Shown one piece after another: positions 44,643 through 56,341 of a stretch of 64,000 bases of DNA (positions are counted from its first letter, which is position 1; every line of letters begins with the position of its first letter). The stretch is from assembly GCF_001411555.2 (NCBI RefSeq), contig NC_049902.1, positions 11,103,888 to 11,167,887 on the forward strand, given 5' to 3'. Made by a program: the position numbers and the translations under genes. This stretch comes from Juglans regia (taxonomy: Eukaryota > Streptophyta > Magnoliopsida > Fagales > Juglandaceae). The notes beneath the pieces were generated by a model, which was not told the DNA's origin, searched no databases, and saw nothing but the letters and a program-made list of their open reading frames with translations.

Positions 44643-45420
44643 TAGGGGTGTAACCGGTCCGGTCCGGTCCGGTTTTGGATAAAATCTAAGACCGAACCAG
44701 TATGTACCGGTTTTGTATTTTCCAAAACCGATTACGCACCGGTTACCCTCCTAAACCGGTACTTTCGATTTTACCTGTTTCCGGTCCAGTCCGGTCCGGT
44801 TTTCTGGTTTTTTTAAAATGTAAATTTCACAATTTGTCATTAAAATTTTGTTTTAAAAAAAAAAAAAAAAACTTTTAGTATTAATTATAAGTATTAGTAT
44901 TAGTTATAATCTTTTAGTAAAAGCTTTTAATATTAATTATAACTATAACTATAATCTATAGTCTATATTAGACTATTAGTATTATTTATAAGTTTATATA
45001 TTAGTATTAACATTTAATGTAATAATTTATAAATTATAATATGAAATTATTTCATATATATGTGTGTATATATATATATATATGAAATTATAAATTAACA
45101 TTTAATGTATAAATTTATAATTATACATTATATATAAAACTTATTTATATTAATATTTAATATATATTTAAAATATTTTGTATAAAATTTATATATAAAA
45201 ATATTATTTTTTATTTTTTTTAATCAACCGGTCCGGTCCGGTTCGGTCCGGTCCAAAAAATCCTAAAACCGGAACCGGACAGGAACCGGACAGGAACCGG
45301 CCGGTTTTTACATTTTAAAAACCGGTTCCGGACTAGACCGGTTCAAAACCGGTAAAATCGGTCTGGTCCGGTCCGGTCCGGACCGGTTTTTCAGTTTTCC
45401 GGTTTGAGTTTACACCCCTA
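44643..45420. mobile_element. Non-autonomous hAT-type element rich in CCGGT
   Basis: Perfect 8-bp target duplication gtctttaa (44635-44642 and 45421-45428). Inverted ends TAGGGGTGTAA and TTTACACCCCTA. Both subterminal regions consist of repeated CCGGT/ACCGG; the centre is AT-rich with no frame. The paralogous site at about 18100 lacks it. Confidence 0.93.
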
Positions 45421-45428
45421 GTCTTTAA

Positions 45429-45925
45429 TTATCTTCATTGAATTTTTGAAATTCTTTTAATCATAAAAGTATACATTTTTGAGTCTTAAGTGCTAGAAAA
45501 AATATTACTAGCACTGTAGCAACTCGATAATCCCTTGGCTATTATATATTATAACTACTATCCGGCTAAACTTGTTTTTTAGTGAGTTTTTTGGCATCTG
45601 CTATCCAAATTAACCTTTGGCTAGCTAATTGGGAATGCTCTAAGGCTTCTAGATTGGCTTAGATCAAGTTGACATGTAAGGAATATCAAATGCAGACAGT
45701 AGTATGGTGGAATGATAACTTCAAGTACTTAGCATAGCCATAATTAGCATGCCCATTGGTTGGGCGTGGATGATTAGTAACTTGACAAGACTACGTACAT
45801 TACCTAAACTGGCAATTAACATTAATCTACCAAAACTTGCAATTTTATTTTATAGTTTGTATTACATACTACAAAAAAAGTGATAGTTCAAGATCAATTC
45901 ATCAAGTTCTTGTTTGGTACAAAAT
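45429..45925. repeat. Segmental duplication, intergenic part, copy B
   Basis: Matches 18110-18715 followed by 38998-39110, that is, the same sequence without the LINE. No gene seen. Confidence 0.85.
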
Positions 45926-47233
45926 ATCCGAGTGAAATTTTCAAAAAAATAAACAAGTTCCCAAAAAGAAAATCATTGGGCATATTCACACTGAAACATT
46001 ATAGTCATATCATCTCATAGCATCACATCGGGACAAATACCATATTTAACCCTCGTGGTAGGGTTATAAACCACCATTATACCCGTGGCTGGGCCTTAAC
46101 AGAAACAGAACAAAACATCATCGATATCATATCACATTCAGATGATATAGAATCAGAACTTCATGCCAAGGTTTTCAAATGACATATCATATCAAAACAA
46201 AATACTGAATAACTTCAGATCATTTCATATGTTCGAAATAAACAGAATCCAAAACATCTTCATTTATTCATGGCAAAAACTTTTAGATTTTCATATTCGC
46301 TCTTTTTGCATAGTTCAGAAACATAATGCACAAAATTAGCTCACGTCTACACTAGTAGTGTAGACATGACAGAAAATACTTTCTCTTATATAGAATTTAT
46401 GCATATACAGAATAAACATCTGAGGTCGTTTTCAAATTCCTTTTCAAAAACAAACATGCTTATTTTCAAAGTCAACCTCATTTCATTTCTTTTATGCAAA
46501 ACTAGTACATGAACCCCGCTTACCTGGACTTTTTAGTTTTCCTCAATAATGCTGAACAAATATTACTTGTCACCTATAAAAATAGTCATGTAACCTCTAT
46601 AAATTTTCAATGGAACACGCATTCCGATATGTAAACCTGAGATGTTTGAAATATCCTATTTTAATTCCTCAAAACCTAAACTTCTCATAACTCTAAAATC
46701 TCATCACTTCCCAAAATTCATCAATATCCATTTAACTTATCCGACTAAAACATTAAAATCTAACTTATTTATTAATGAGGTCCAACTATACAATATAAAA
46801 TTGGATAACATAATTATATCAAAATCTATTAGAGGAGATAAAGCAAAAATATCATTTAATTAAAATAGACTTAATTAGTTTTAAAGTATTTAAATAAAAT
46901 TAAAATCTTATTATTCTCATCTGAAATTGGTTGTAAAATATTTAAACAAGTTGCTTTAAAAACATAAATATTTTCTATATATATTCTTATACCTCAAATA
47001 AAACTATGCAAGCGAGTTTTAAAAAGCAAACTTATGCCCACTGAACTATCCTGATATGGGGGTATTTTGGGGAATAAAGTCATAATTATGCTGTTTGGAA
47101 AACAAACACAAAAAGGGAAAGAAAAACTGAGACTAAACACATGCATGCAACGGAGACATACTCACCGAGAGTGGAGGAGCAGCGCGAGGACTGGAAGGTG
47201 GCAAAGATTACGTCGGTGAGGTGGCAGCTGAAC

Positions 47234-47290
<57 letters not shown>

Positions 47291-48254
47291 ACAAAAAGAG
47301 AGAGAGAGAGATGACGGCATAACAAGAAAAGAACACTCACCGAGGGAAAGTAGAGAACACGTGAAGTTGCAGGGGGCTAGACTGGCGAGATACAATCACA
47401 GTAGTCTCTTCCGTGGCAGGCGGTGGAGTTCAAAGAGAGGGAGAGAGCATGAAGACCAAGCCGACAGGGAGTAGTCGAGAGGGGTGAAGGTGTTGTGATG
47501 GTGGCTCACGACGACTCCAGGTTGGGTATGGTAGTTTGGGATAGGGGTCACGGTGACTGGATGGTTGCTCGAGTGTGACAAGGGCTGCACCGTGCGACGC
47601 TTGTGGTGGCTGGGTAGCTTGCGGTGGGTTCGCTTGACACAAAGAGTTGCGGTTTAAGGTGGAACTGGTGGTGGGTTGCTCTGCTTGTGGCATGTGAAAA
47701 CAGAGGCCTCTTAGCATGCGATGGTGGCTTGGTTTCACGATGAAGGGTGGCGGCAATGTGGAGCTCCCTTCATGAAGTGGTGGCTGGAACCGAGGGAACG
47801 TGGGAGGCTGGCAAGGTGGTGGTGTGTACAAGGCAGTGGCTGGGTGGTGCACGTCCGTGGGGTGGTTTTCGTTTGAGGACACGGAGAAGCTGGGTAGTGG
47901 GGGATGGTTGGTGATGCCGCAGCAGTGGATGATGGCCCCGGGCTACGGTTTCTGCATGGGGTTTTACAGTGAACGAGAGAGACTCTGAAAGAGAAAACTG
48001 AGAGCTTGAATGATATGGATAGAAAGAGTTTGTTGGGAGAGAACTCAAAAACGGAAAGGAAGTTCAAATTCCTAGACGTGGAGATAATGGAGATTTGGGT
48101 GGAGAAATTTTCGAGAGTGTAAAAATTAAAAGTGAAAAACCGTCAGAAGGATAAAATGCATGTGGAAAGAGAAGCTCACCTCAAACGACGTCGTGGCTGC
48201 GTGAAAAACAAGGAAGAAGAAAAAAAATAAAGTCCAAAGGGCCAGGGTGTTGCA
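45926..48254 (-). mobile_element. Truncated LTR of the TGTAACACCCC group, third subfamily
   Basis: On the minus strand it begins TGCAACACCCTGG at 48254. The other end is cut at 45926, at the place equivalent to 2360 of the solo LTR, so the hairpin end is missing. One 61-bp minisatellite unit (about 46046-46106), the donor GTAAGCGGGG (about 46515-46524) and the acceptor CTATAAAAATA (46572) are conserved. The GC-rich island (47160-48000) is unrelated in sequence to the other subfamilies but again proline/histidine-rich on the minus strand (47430-47882, 47735-48067). Confidence 0.8.
47236..47310 (+). repeat. (GA)n microsatellite
   Basis: GA run at 47236-47288 and a shorter one to 47310, inside the GC-rich part of the LTR. 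Confidence 0.95.
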
Positions 48255-48571
48255 GATTCTCCCTTCCGCAACTTCTTCTTCTCCATTTTCGATCTCTCCA
48301 CCTGCACATTAAGCAAAACCCACTCAATAAACGTTGCTACACGGCTGTCTTTTCCACCGAAAACCACCACTAACAGCGGAGACTCCACCAATTTGGCAAC
48401 CGCGGAAGCTATTGTGCCACATTTTCTGACGCATGCAGAACACCAATTGCAGCATGCATTTGATAGTCCATATATTGCCAGTTCCAGTTCAAAATATTGA
48501 TTTTTGACATTTCCTAAGCTATCATTCAACATCAAGCAAGATCCTTTCCCTGGTGGCAAAGGATTATCCAA
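48255..48571 (-). CDS. Hypothetical protein fragment
   Basis: Open on the minus strand from MDNPLPPGKGSCLML at 48571 into the LTR. It contains KNQYFELELAIYGL, SAVAKLVESPLLVVVFGGKD and SRVATFIEWVLLNVQVERSK, which look protein-like, and an AG (GTGCAG) before GTGGAGAG may be a splice acceptor instead. The LTR at 48254 cuts it. I do not recognise the family; it may be part of a lost gene. Confidence 0.3.
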
Positions 48572-48599
48572 CTCGCCTCCTCCCCGTCCTCTCCTCCAC

Positions 48600-51159
48600 T
48601 CAGTTGGAGTCGATTAATGTTGGTAAGATACTCTGTTTTTGGTGTTTATGTTCTTAATGATTCCGTTTACTCTAACAAAAAATTAGTATCTATTTTTAAC
48701 ACTTTACTCAAGTTGGGAATGGCAAGTAGTTTGTTGACTATGTCGTGGAAACAGGGGTGGTTTGCTCTTCCCATTTATGCATAAATTGAAAATGTGTTTG
48801 TGTATGTATAATGTAACTGTGGCCATATAATGTATTTTAAAAAAAAATACAAACAATCCTAGGTTAGACTGACAAATAAACAAATGGTTTTGATTTTGGA
48901 ACCGAAACCATGGGGGAATTCAAAGCTGGATCAGTGGTGGCTTTTAACTCATTGGACTACGGATTGGAACCCAATTCTTTTGTTTAAAACAAGGTAATTT
49001 GTCCACCCACAAACTTGAATGGAATGCCTTCACAGCACAGCTTGGGATTCCAATTGATCTGAAATTCAAAGCAACTTGTTTTTCTTAGGAGACTAATTTA
49101 TAGGCTTGGAATCAAAGTTTTTCTCAAGGTGGAATTGATTTTATGCTCTTAAAAGTGTCAACTTTGTGAAGTTCTTTTCTCTTTAAGCTTTGAGGAACAC
49201 TGCTATATAAAGCAATTATCTATTGTGCTTGATGGTTCTTATGTCAAATCAGATATTTCTGATTATAATCTTGTTATAGAGTCGTTGGAAGATGAAATGA
49301 TCCTTTGAAAAATTAAAGTGGCAAAACTTCCCCAAAGTTATAAACCATAGTTTAAACTATCTCTTTCTTTCTTATACGTAAAAGTCTAATCTCCAACCGA
49401 AATATACATGAGAGCATCATTTCACATTATTAGATAATAAATTAAAGGATCCATAACTGCTGCCTGAAGAGAAGAAGCTGATCATCTCCAACAGCGTTTC
49501 CAACGAACTTGTTAAAACAATACCAACATTACTGATTTTGTCAAAACCACCTGTGTGGGCCCTAATAGTGTCTCATTTCTATCACAACTGGGGGACATTT
49601 TTTCTTTTGACATGAATGCCAACTTACTATAATTTTCTGCTCATTATGATTTAGACCCTTAGAATCGAAGGCTGTTCAATTCGTGAATCACTCTCCTTAA
49701 TTTCTTACAATTAAAAATCCATCAATATTTCTGGACAGGTTTAAAAACTTCAAGAAACACTCTGTTACCTTGTTACTTGGATGAATCAATGAGATAAACA
49801 TAAATACTGTGGCTTCAGATTGGAGTAAGTAGTTAAGAGGTGAGGTGAGGTGAGGACTCATAGGCAGACATGATTTATCCTTAACAGGGAAGGGATGGGG
49901 AAGGGGAAGTGGGTGCATGGGTGTGGTTGGTTTTGGTCTGGTGGCCTTAGCCTTAGCCTTCGGTGGATGATGGAGGTCTTTTGATATTGGGCAAGTCTTG
50001 TGTGCTGTCTGGTACTCCTGTGAACGATGGAAGAAAATCGTTATCAGTGTTGCTTAAACAAAAACCTCATTTACTTGGGTTATTGCTTCTCGTCGTTTAA
50101 TGGACAGTCCCAAGTTGGCAACCCTGCATGTTACTCATCCTTATAAGAGATATCTTTATTACTTTGATTGCCTTAAGCATGCTTTTTATCATCTGGATGA
50201 TGATCTTGTGTGTTATGTGATACAGAAAACTCTGACACCGTGAACCCATGCATGCTAATTGTGTGGACTGTGCTTGAAGCTATTGGGAAAAAAGGATATG
50301 TCTTTTCTGTATGTCTGTTAGTAGGGAGCTATTTTTAATGTTTTTAATTAAACCTCGTGCTACATGCATGATCTAGCTAGCATTCGATCCTATAAATAAA
50401 TAATGAATAAAATATTTATATATATATATATATATATGTTCCTTGGAGTACTTGGATTATAAAATTAGTGTTAAAACCAATAATTATTTCTACGCCCGAA
50501 AATGTATGAACCCAAAATAATCTATCTGGGTGTCCCCCAACCCACTGACATATCAGAGCCAAAATCCAACAAGTGGCTACTGCTAGCCAGGTAGCTTGCA
50601 ATTAGAATCTGATCAAGAAAAAGTATATCTATATATGATTCACATCACGCAGTTGATATTGTGAGCGGATCATTTTAATGCATTTTATAAATGATATTTA
50701 ACGTCATTGTCTGATATCAAGCCTATATTTCCTCCTGGGTGAGAATGCACCCCACTTGAGGTCAGGCTTGATGTAGGGTAGGCTTGCGGGGGCATTAATG
50801 GTGCAGCATGCATTAGTGGTAGAAACTGAAGGAAATAAATGTAGGGGAAATAAAGTATTGGTGGGTGAATCCTATGTATCTTACGTTGTACTACTGGAAA
50901 GCTAGATAGGCAATCGGCGGCCAACATAAAGCTCTTGTCCTTTTAGAGCTTTTGGTTAGGTGCTTTTAAGACCAACTGGAGGTTGCTTTCTGTAGAATTG
51001 GTTCAACTACCTGCCCGTGAATTAAGCTACCATTTCAACCAAAAACAAAAGCAAAGCAAAGAAAAGAAAAAAAATGAAAAGGGATCAAGATGATGAGAAT
51101 TAGATCTTGTTGAGTGTAGCCATTAAGTAAAATAAATTTTTTGCTGCTGCTTTGGTACT
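48600..51159. other. Intergenic, no gene recognised
   Basis: AT-rich sequence with a TA microsatellite at about 50416-50437. Short open frames (49697-49918, 50416-50601, 50685-50927, all minus) have no motif. No RNA gene seen. Confidence 0.6.
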
Positions 51160-51814
51160 AGGTACATTATTAGCAATGATTATTGTTCGTCGAAAATAGT
51201 GTTACATAGTCAACGACGATATAAATAATTGATGCAAAAAGTTAATTCCGGCAATTTTTAATGCGCCGGAAAAACTAATCTTGTGTGCAGATATCTGAAT
51301 TGACAATAAGCAAAATTGTCGCAATAAAATTTTTGTGGCAGCATGATTACTTTTGCATTAAAAATAACTTCATTTGCGACGAAAATGAGGATTGTTGAAA
51401 ATAAAAGAAGATATTTACGGTTAATAATTGTAAATTAGCGACGATAATTATTCGCGGGAAATAAATAATAGCAACGAAAATAAGATATCGCTGGTAAAAA
51501 TATAGATTATTTGCAGCGATTAATTGCACATTTGCAATGACATTTTTCGTTGTTTTTAATGTTTCTCGGCGATTGAGTATGAAACTGAGACCACCATTTC
51601 CGGCACTTTTTAGTGCTTTTGCGACGGCATTTAATCATCAGAAAAAAAGTTTTTCTCAACGGGTTTTTAGAATTGTCGAAATTGATCAAAAGCAGCTTTA
51701 AGATTTCGTCGAACCTACAGTGATTAAAAAACACCAAAATTGATCAAATGTAGCCATTTTGTAGGATATTTGCAAAGATTTTGAGCGTTGAAAATGGTCT
51801 GATTTCTTGTTGTG
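51160..51814. mobile_element. CACTA-like (En/Spm) fragment or MITE
   Basis: The right end GATTTCTTGTTGTG (51801-51814) is close to the reversed CACTACAAGAAATC terminus of plant CACTA elements. Inside are many dispersed gcgacgaaa/ttcgtcg-type motifs in both directions, like CACTA subterminal repeats. The left end was not found. Confidence 0.45.
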
Positions 51815-52080
51815 TTGGTGGTTGTATGTAGAATTACTCTTATTTGTAACTCCCAAATATTGGTTATGGTTGTGTAAAGTTAGCTATGTAAAATAATTAA
51901 AGTAACATAAAAAGAAGACCATTATTCCATTAGCCACTTAATCAGACTTGAGAAAGGTTAGGAAATGAGAAGCATAATCTGCATGGAATCTTGAATGCTT
52001 GGAAAGTTTTGAGAATCGCAAGGTTCAAGGTCTTCATGAAGATGTTTCTGAATCCAAATCCCATGAACCACGAAACAAAT

Positions 52081-52537
52081 CAGGGCCGGCTCAATGGTAA
52101 GGCCATTTAATTGCCTAAGGCCCACACTCTATGTAAGGCTCCCAAAAATAAAAATAAAAAATAAAATAAAAACCATTTCATTAAATAAAATTTTAAATCA
52201 TTTTTATAGTTTTCAATGTGTACAAGGTCCCATAATACTAAATTTAATATTTAATACAATGACTTTTTTTATAAGTAACACTATGAATTATTTATATTTT
52301 TTAATTTTTTTAATATCTTGCTAAATTGAGGCTCAAAATTTATATTGAGATCTCATTTTAAGTTGTTGTTGTAAATATAAATTTACAAAAACTGTATTTA
52401 AAGATTTTAAATAAAATCTCATTTTATTGAAAAGTTTGAAAATATTTTATATAATAATTTATATTTTATTACATTATAATTATAAATGACTCACTTAAAT
52501 TTTACTTTAGAGCTCAATTTATATTGAGCCGCTCCTG
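52081..52537. mobile_element. Non-autonomous hAT element (CAGGGCCGGCTCAA ends)
   Basis: Ends CAGGGCCGGCTCAA and TTGAGCCGCTCCTG, with 8-bp flanks aaacaaat (52073-52080) and aaacgaat (52538-52545), one mismatch. 457 bp, very AT-rich centre, no frame of note. Confidence 0.85.
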
Positions 52538-52779
52538 AAACGAATCATCAAGGCAATGTCGGAGATGTATCATCTATAACAGCCGTGCCCATCGCACTAT
52601 TACTTGTTTCCTCTTTCGATGGAACTTCATAATTACTGACCGTTGGGGGCTTTCTGCTTTTCATTTGATTCCCTTGTTATTTTCACTTGGGAGCTTATCG
52701 ACGTGCACCACACGGTACCTTTCCTCCATGTCTTTTCATGTGCACGCACGTTCTCCTCTCAGTTTCTAACTTTCTTTTT

Positions 52780-54587
52780 CCTCTGAGATATATTATTGGT
52801 GATAATATATTTTTAGAAATAACAAGATTTTATTTTGAACCCTTTAAAAAGAAATTAATTAGTCTATTTTTATTTAATGAAATTTTTACTTTCATATTTT
52901 TAATCAGTTTTGTCATAATTATATATGTTAGAATTTTTAAAACTAGAGATATATTTTTGTGGCATAGTTGTATTTAGTACAATATTATTATGCAGTTTAG
53001 AAATGACTTAGAGTATAATAGTCAGAGGAATTATGTGGATATTGAGGAATTTGGAAAGTTATGATATTTTAGGGTTAAGAGAAATTTTAAGTTTTGAGGA
53101 ATTAAAGTAGGTCAATTTTTAACATTTTAGGTTAAGTATTGAATTACGTGTTCGACGAGAAATTTACAAGTATCAAGTGACTATTTTATAGGTGATGAGT
53201 AATTTTCATTCAGCACTATTTTGAATAAATTCAAAAAGTTACGAAGTCCATGTAAACTGGATTTCTATATATTTGCATAAAAAGAAAATGAAATGAAATT
53301 GATTTGAAAATATACATGTTTATTTTGAAAAGAAATCTGAAAACAACCTTAGTTATGTGTTTCCGCATATGCATAAAGTTGTATAAGAGAAAATATTTTC
53401 TGTCATAACTGGTGTAGACATGAGCTAATTTTGTACATTCAATTTCTGAGCTATGCAAAATGAGCGAATATGAAATTTATGAAATTTTGTACATGTGATG
53501 TAAAAATGTTCTGAAACAGTTTTTTTTTTTTTTTAATATGTGAAAAGATCTGAATTTGTTCAGTACTCTGTTTTGAATATGTTGACATCTGGAAGCATTG
53601 GCATGAGATTCTGATTCTGTATTCTGATTATGATATTCTGCTCAGTTTCTTTTACGACCTAACCACGGGTTATAATTGTGGATGCGGCCCAACTAATAGT
53701 AAAAATAGTGGATACGACCCAACCACAAGTTATAATAATGGATACGGCCCAGCTACAGGTATAATGGTGGTTTATAATCTTACAACGGGAGTTAAACATG
53801 GTATACGACCCAGCCACGGGTATAATGGTAGTTTATAACCCTATCACAAGAGTGAAACATGGTACACAGCCCAGTCATGGGTATAATGGTGGTTTATAAC
53901 CCTACCACGGGGGTTAAACATAGTATTTGTCCCGATGTGATGCTCCGATATGATGAAGATGAGATCTCGAATTTTGATATGCCGAAAGATTTTGAATAAA
54001 AAGTTTTCTGAAAGTTTCACTCTGAAAGTTTTGGTAACATGATTTGATTGTGCATTCTGAAAGTAAATATTTATGTTTTTGTATTTTCAAAGTAAATGTT
54101 TATGATTTTGCGTTCTTAAAGTAAATATTATGTTCTGCATTCTGAATGCTGAAAAATGCTCATGTTTACATACTAGTATATGTTATCTGCTTACTGAGTT
54201 GTTGATAACCCACCTTTATTTCTACAATATTTTTCAGATGATTATGATAGTCCTGCGAGTAAGAGTAGGCTATGTTAGAGAAGTTGTGAAGTTTATAGAA
54301 GAATAAGTACTTGAGGGTACAAGTATTTATTTTGGGAGTCTCTTTATTTGATTTATGATTTTATATTATTTTTGGTACTATAAGTCGTGGAAATTTCGAG
54401 ACTATATAGAATTCTAATTTATTCTTTGAGGTAGTTAATCAATGTCTTGATGGAGTGGCATATATTTATGGTTTGAATAAATGGATTTTGTATTTTGATA
54501 TAATACTAGAGTGTATAAATCTATTATGAAATATGATGATAGGTTACAAGAGCTAACTCTCCAAACCTCCAGATATGGGGCATCACA
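52780..54587 (+). mobile_element. Diverged LTR of the TGTAACACCCC group
   Basis: From about 53000 it aligns with the right two thirds of the LTR at 28716: acceptor TTTTATAG before 53192, the minisatellite region, the near-end motif CTTACTGAGTT at 54189 (stem with one mismatch), and acceptor TTTTTCAG before 54238. It ends GGGGCATCACA at 54587. The left edge is uncertain and the GC island is missing. Confidence 0.75.
53655..53930 (+). repeat. LTR minisatellite, about six diverged units, some short
   Basis: Units with CCCAGCCACGGGTATAATGG-like starts. The first three are shortened to about 35 bp by loss of the second half; the last three are near full length. Confidence 0.8.
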
Positions 54588-55351
54588 TCATCCCTAAGAA
54601 ATTAGAAAAACTCATAGTCCCTCCAAAACTCTAATAAAAATATATACACAATATTTTTTGTAAAAAAATAAAATCTTTAGCCCAAATAGTTAATAAAATC
54701 CATATTTTTAACACAATTTTGACCCCAAAAGTGTTTGTTTTTGGATATATAGTTATCCCAAAAAATTCCTATGTGGGCAAAACATGTGTTATCCGAGATA
54801 TGGTTTCTGTAGAATAATTCTTCTCATCAGTCAATATTCACTACTCACACCCCATGTTGGTGCAAAGGGGCTGCAAAACAGAAAATAGTGAGAGAAAAAT
54901 TTGCTTCAAGGCGCATTACGAATGTCGCTTTCCTTAAGACAATATTCGTCACAACCAATAACGGTATGCACACGGGTTAAAAACGAATTTGCCACCAAGA
55001 TACAATGAAGCCCAGAACAAGTATGTTTGTCTAACTGCATTATGCACATACGAAATTAGCCCTCGAATACCCTCAAATTTTACTATTCAGCCAAGAGATT
55101 AGAAATCTGTTCTCTGCAGAATGAACAATCCTAATGATAAGTTTTGAAGAAATGAAAAATTTTGGGAGAGAGAGAATTTTGAAATTGCCTTCTTCCCTTC
55201 TATATTTTATATTCTCTTTGTCATGATAAAATTCGTAGGCCAATGGGTCTATTTATAGAGGGTCAAAATATGTGAATGAAAAGTTGTAGCTTTTCATTTT
55301 TCTGAAATATGATCCGAACAGGTATCTTTATTGTGCCTATTACCAAGTGAT
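54588..55351. other. Unassigned, with promoter-like site
   Basis: Minus-strand TATAAATA at 55250-55257 lies in a context (CCTCTATAAATAGACCC) typical of plant core promoters, followed by a leader rich in TTCTC. This could be an LTR or gene promoter; no coding region follows within reach. Confidence 0.35.
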
Positions 55352-55566
55352 ACAAAGGTCGGACCTAGTCCAATGGTCACATTGCTTCCTTACCATCCCT
55401 CTCGCACAGATTTGAAACCTGACTGTTGCAACTTTTGGCATTTTATTTGCTAAGAGAATAAGGCTTTGTGTGGCGCCATGCCTTTTCGCACGGGCTGCAA
55501 GCACTAAGCAGGCTCTCCATAAATCAACAAAAATCCCTCCTTTGAAGGAGGCATGGCTTGAACCCA
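55352..55566 (+). mobile_element. SINE-like sequence
   Basis: TAGTCCAATGG (55366-55376) fits a pol III A box, and GATTTGAAACC (55409-55419) is close to a B box at the usual spacing. The family was not identified, and the ends are unclear because a hAT element is inserted on the right. Confidence 0.35.
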
Positions 55567-55574
55567 GTCCCATG

Positions 55575-56333
55575 TAGGGATGGCAATATGTGACACGATC
55601 CGTTAACCCAATACGAACACGACACGTTAAAAGCGGGTTAGGGTTTAGCCTTAATGAGTTCGGGTCAAAACGGGTTGACCCGTTAAGACACGATTACTTA
55701 ACGAGTCACTAACTAGTCAACCCGTTATGACCCTTTAAGAAAATTAAATTTACCTTTATACCCTTAGACCTAAAGGGTAAGGAGAAAGCTCCACTTACTT
55801 CTTCAAGTTTTAAATTTGTTTAGATTTGTATTTTTAATTTTTTATTATATTTGGGATTGTAACATTAATATATTTACATTATATGTTTTATTTATTATAT
55901 TTGGAATATAATTTTAATAATGGATATTATTACAAATTGTGTGGATCATATTTGTTTGGATTGTAATTTTAGGCTTGTAGTTAGTTTTTTATTTTTTTAT
56001 AGATATTATTTATATTTAAATATTTATATAAAATCAATTAAGTCAAACGGGTCATGTCGTGTCTTGTTGTATCATATATATTCAACCCATTAACGTAAAC
56101 GGGTTGAAACGGAAAGGGTCGCGTCATGTCGCATCGTGTCAATTTATTTATTATTCATTAACGGGTCATAATGGGTTGTATCGTGTCAACCCGTTATCTT
56201 ATCATGTCGTGTTCGGGTTTGAAATTTTGATACGAAATCATTAACGGGTCGTGTTCGTGTTGACCCATTAAGTGTAATGTACATATCTTGACACGACATG
56301 AACACGACCCGTTAACACGATTTGACACCCCTA
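55575..56333. mobile_element. hAT-like non-autonomous element, deletion relative of 24064-26830
   Basis: 8-bp flanks gtcccatg (55567-55574) and gtcccgtg (56334-56341). Ends TAGGGATGGCAA and TTGACACCCCTA. Subterminal blocks match the larger element at both ends; the interior keeps only the part around gctccacttacttcttcaag. Confidence 0.9.
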
Positions 56334-56341
56334 GTCCCGTG

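Noticed and set aside
46347..46367. Palindrome gtctacactagtagtgtagac as a functional site
   Set aside because: Other copies of the LTR lack the second arm; it looks like a small local inverted duplication in one decayed copy.
52687..52977. 96-codon frame left of the diverged LTR
   Set aside because: AT-rich, hydrophobic by composition, no family, and overlaps probable LTR sequence.
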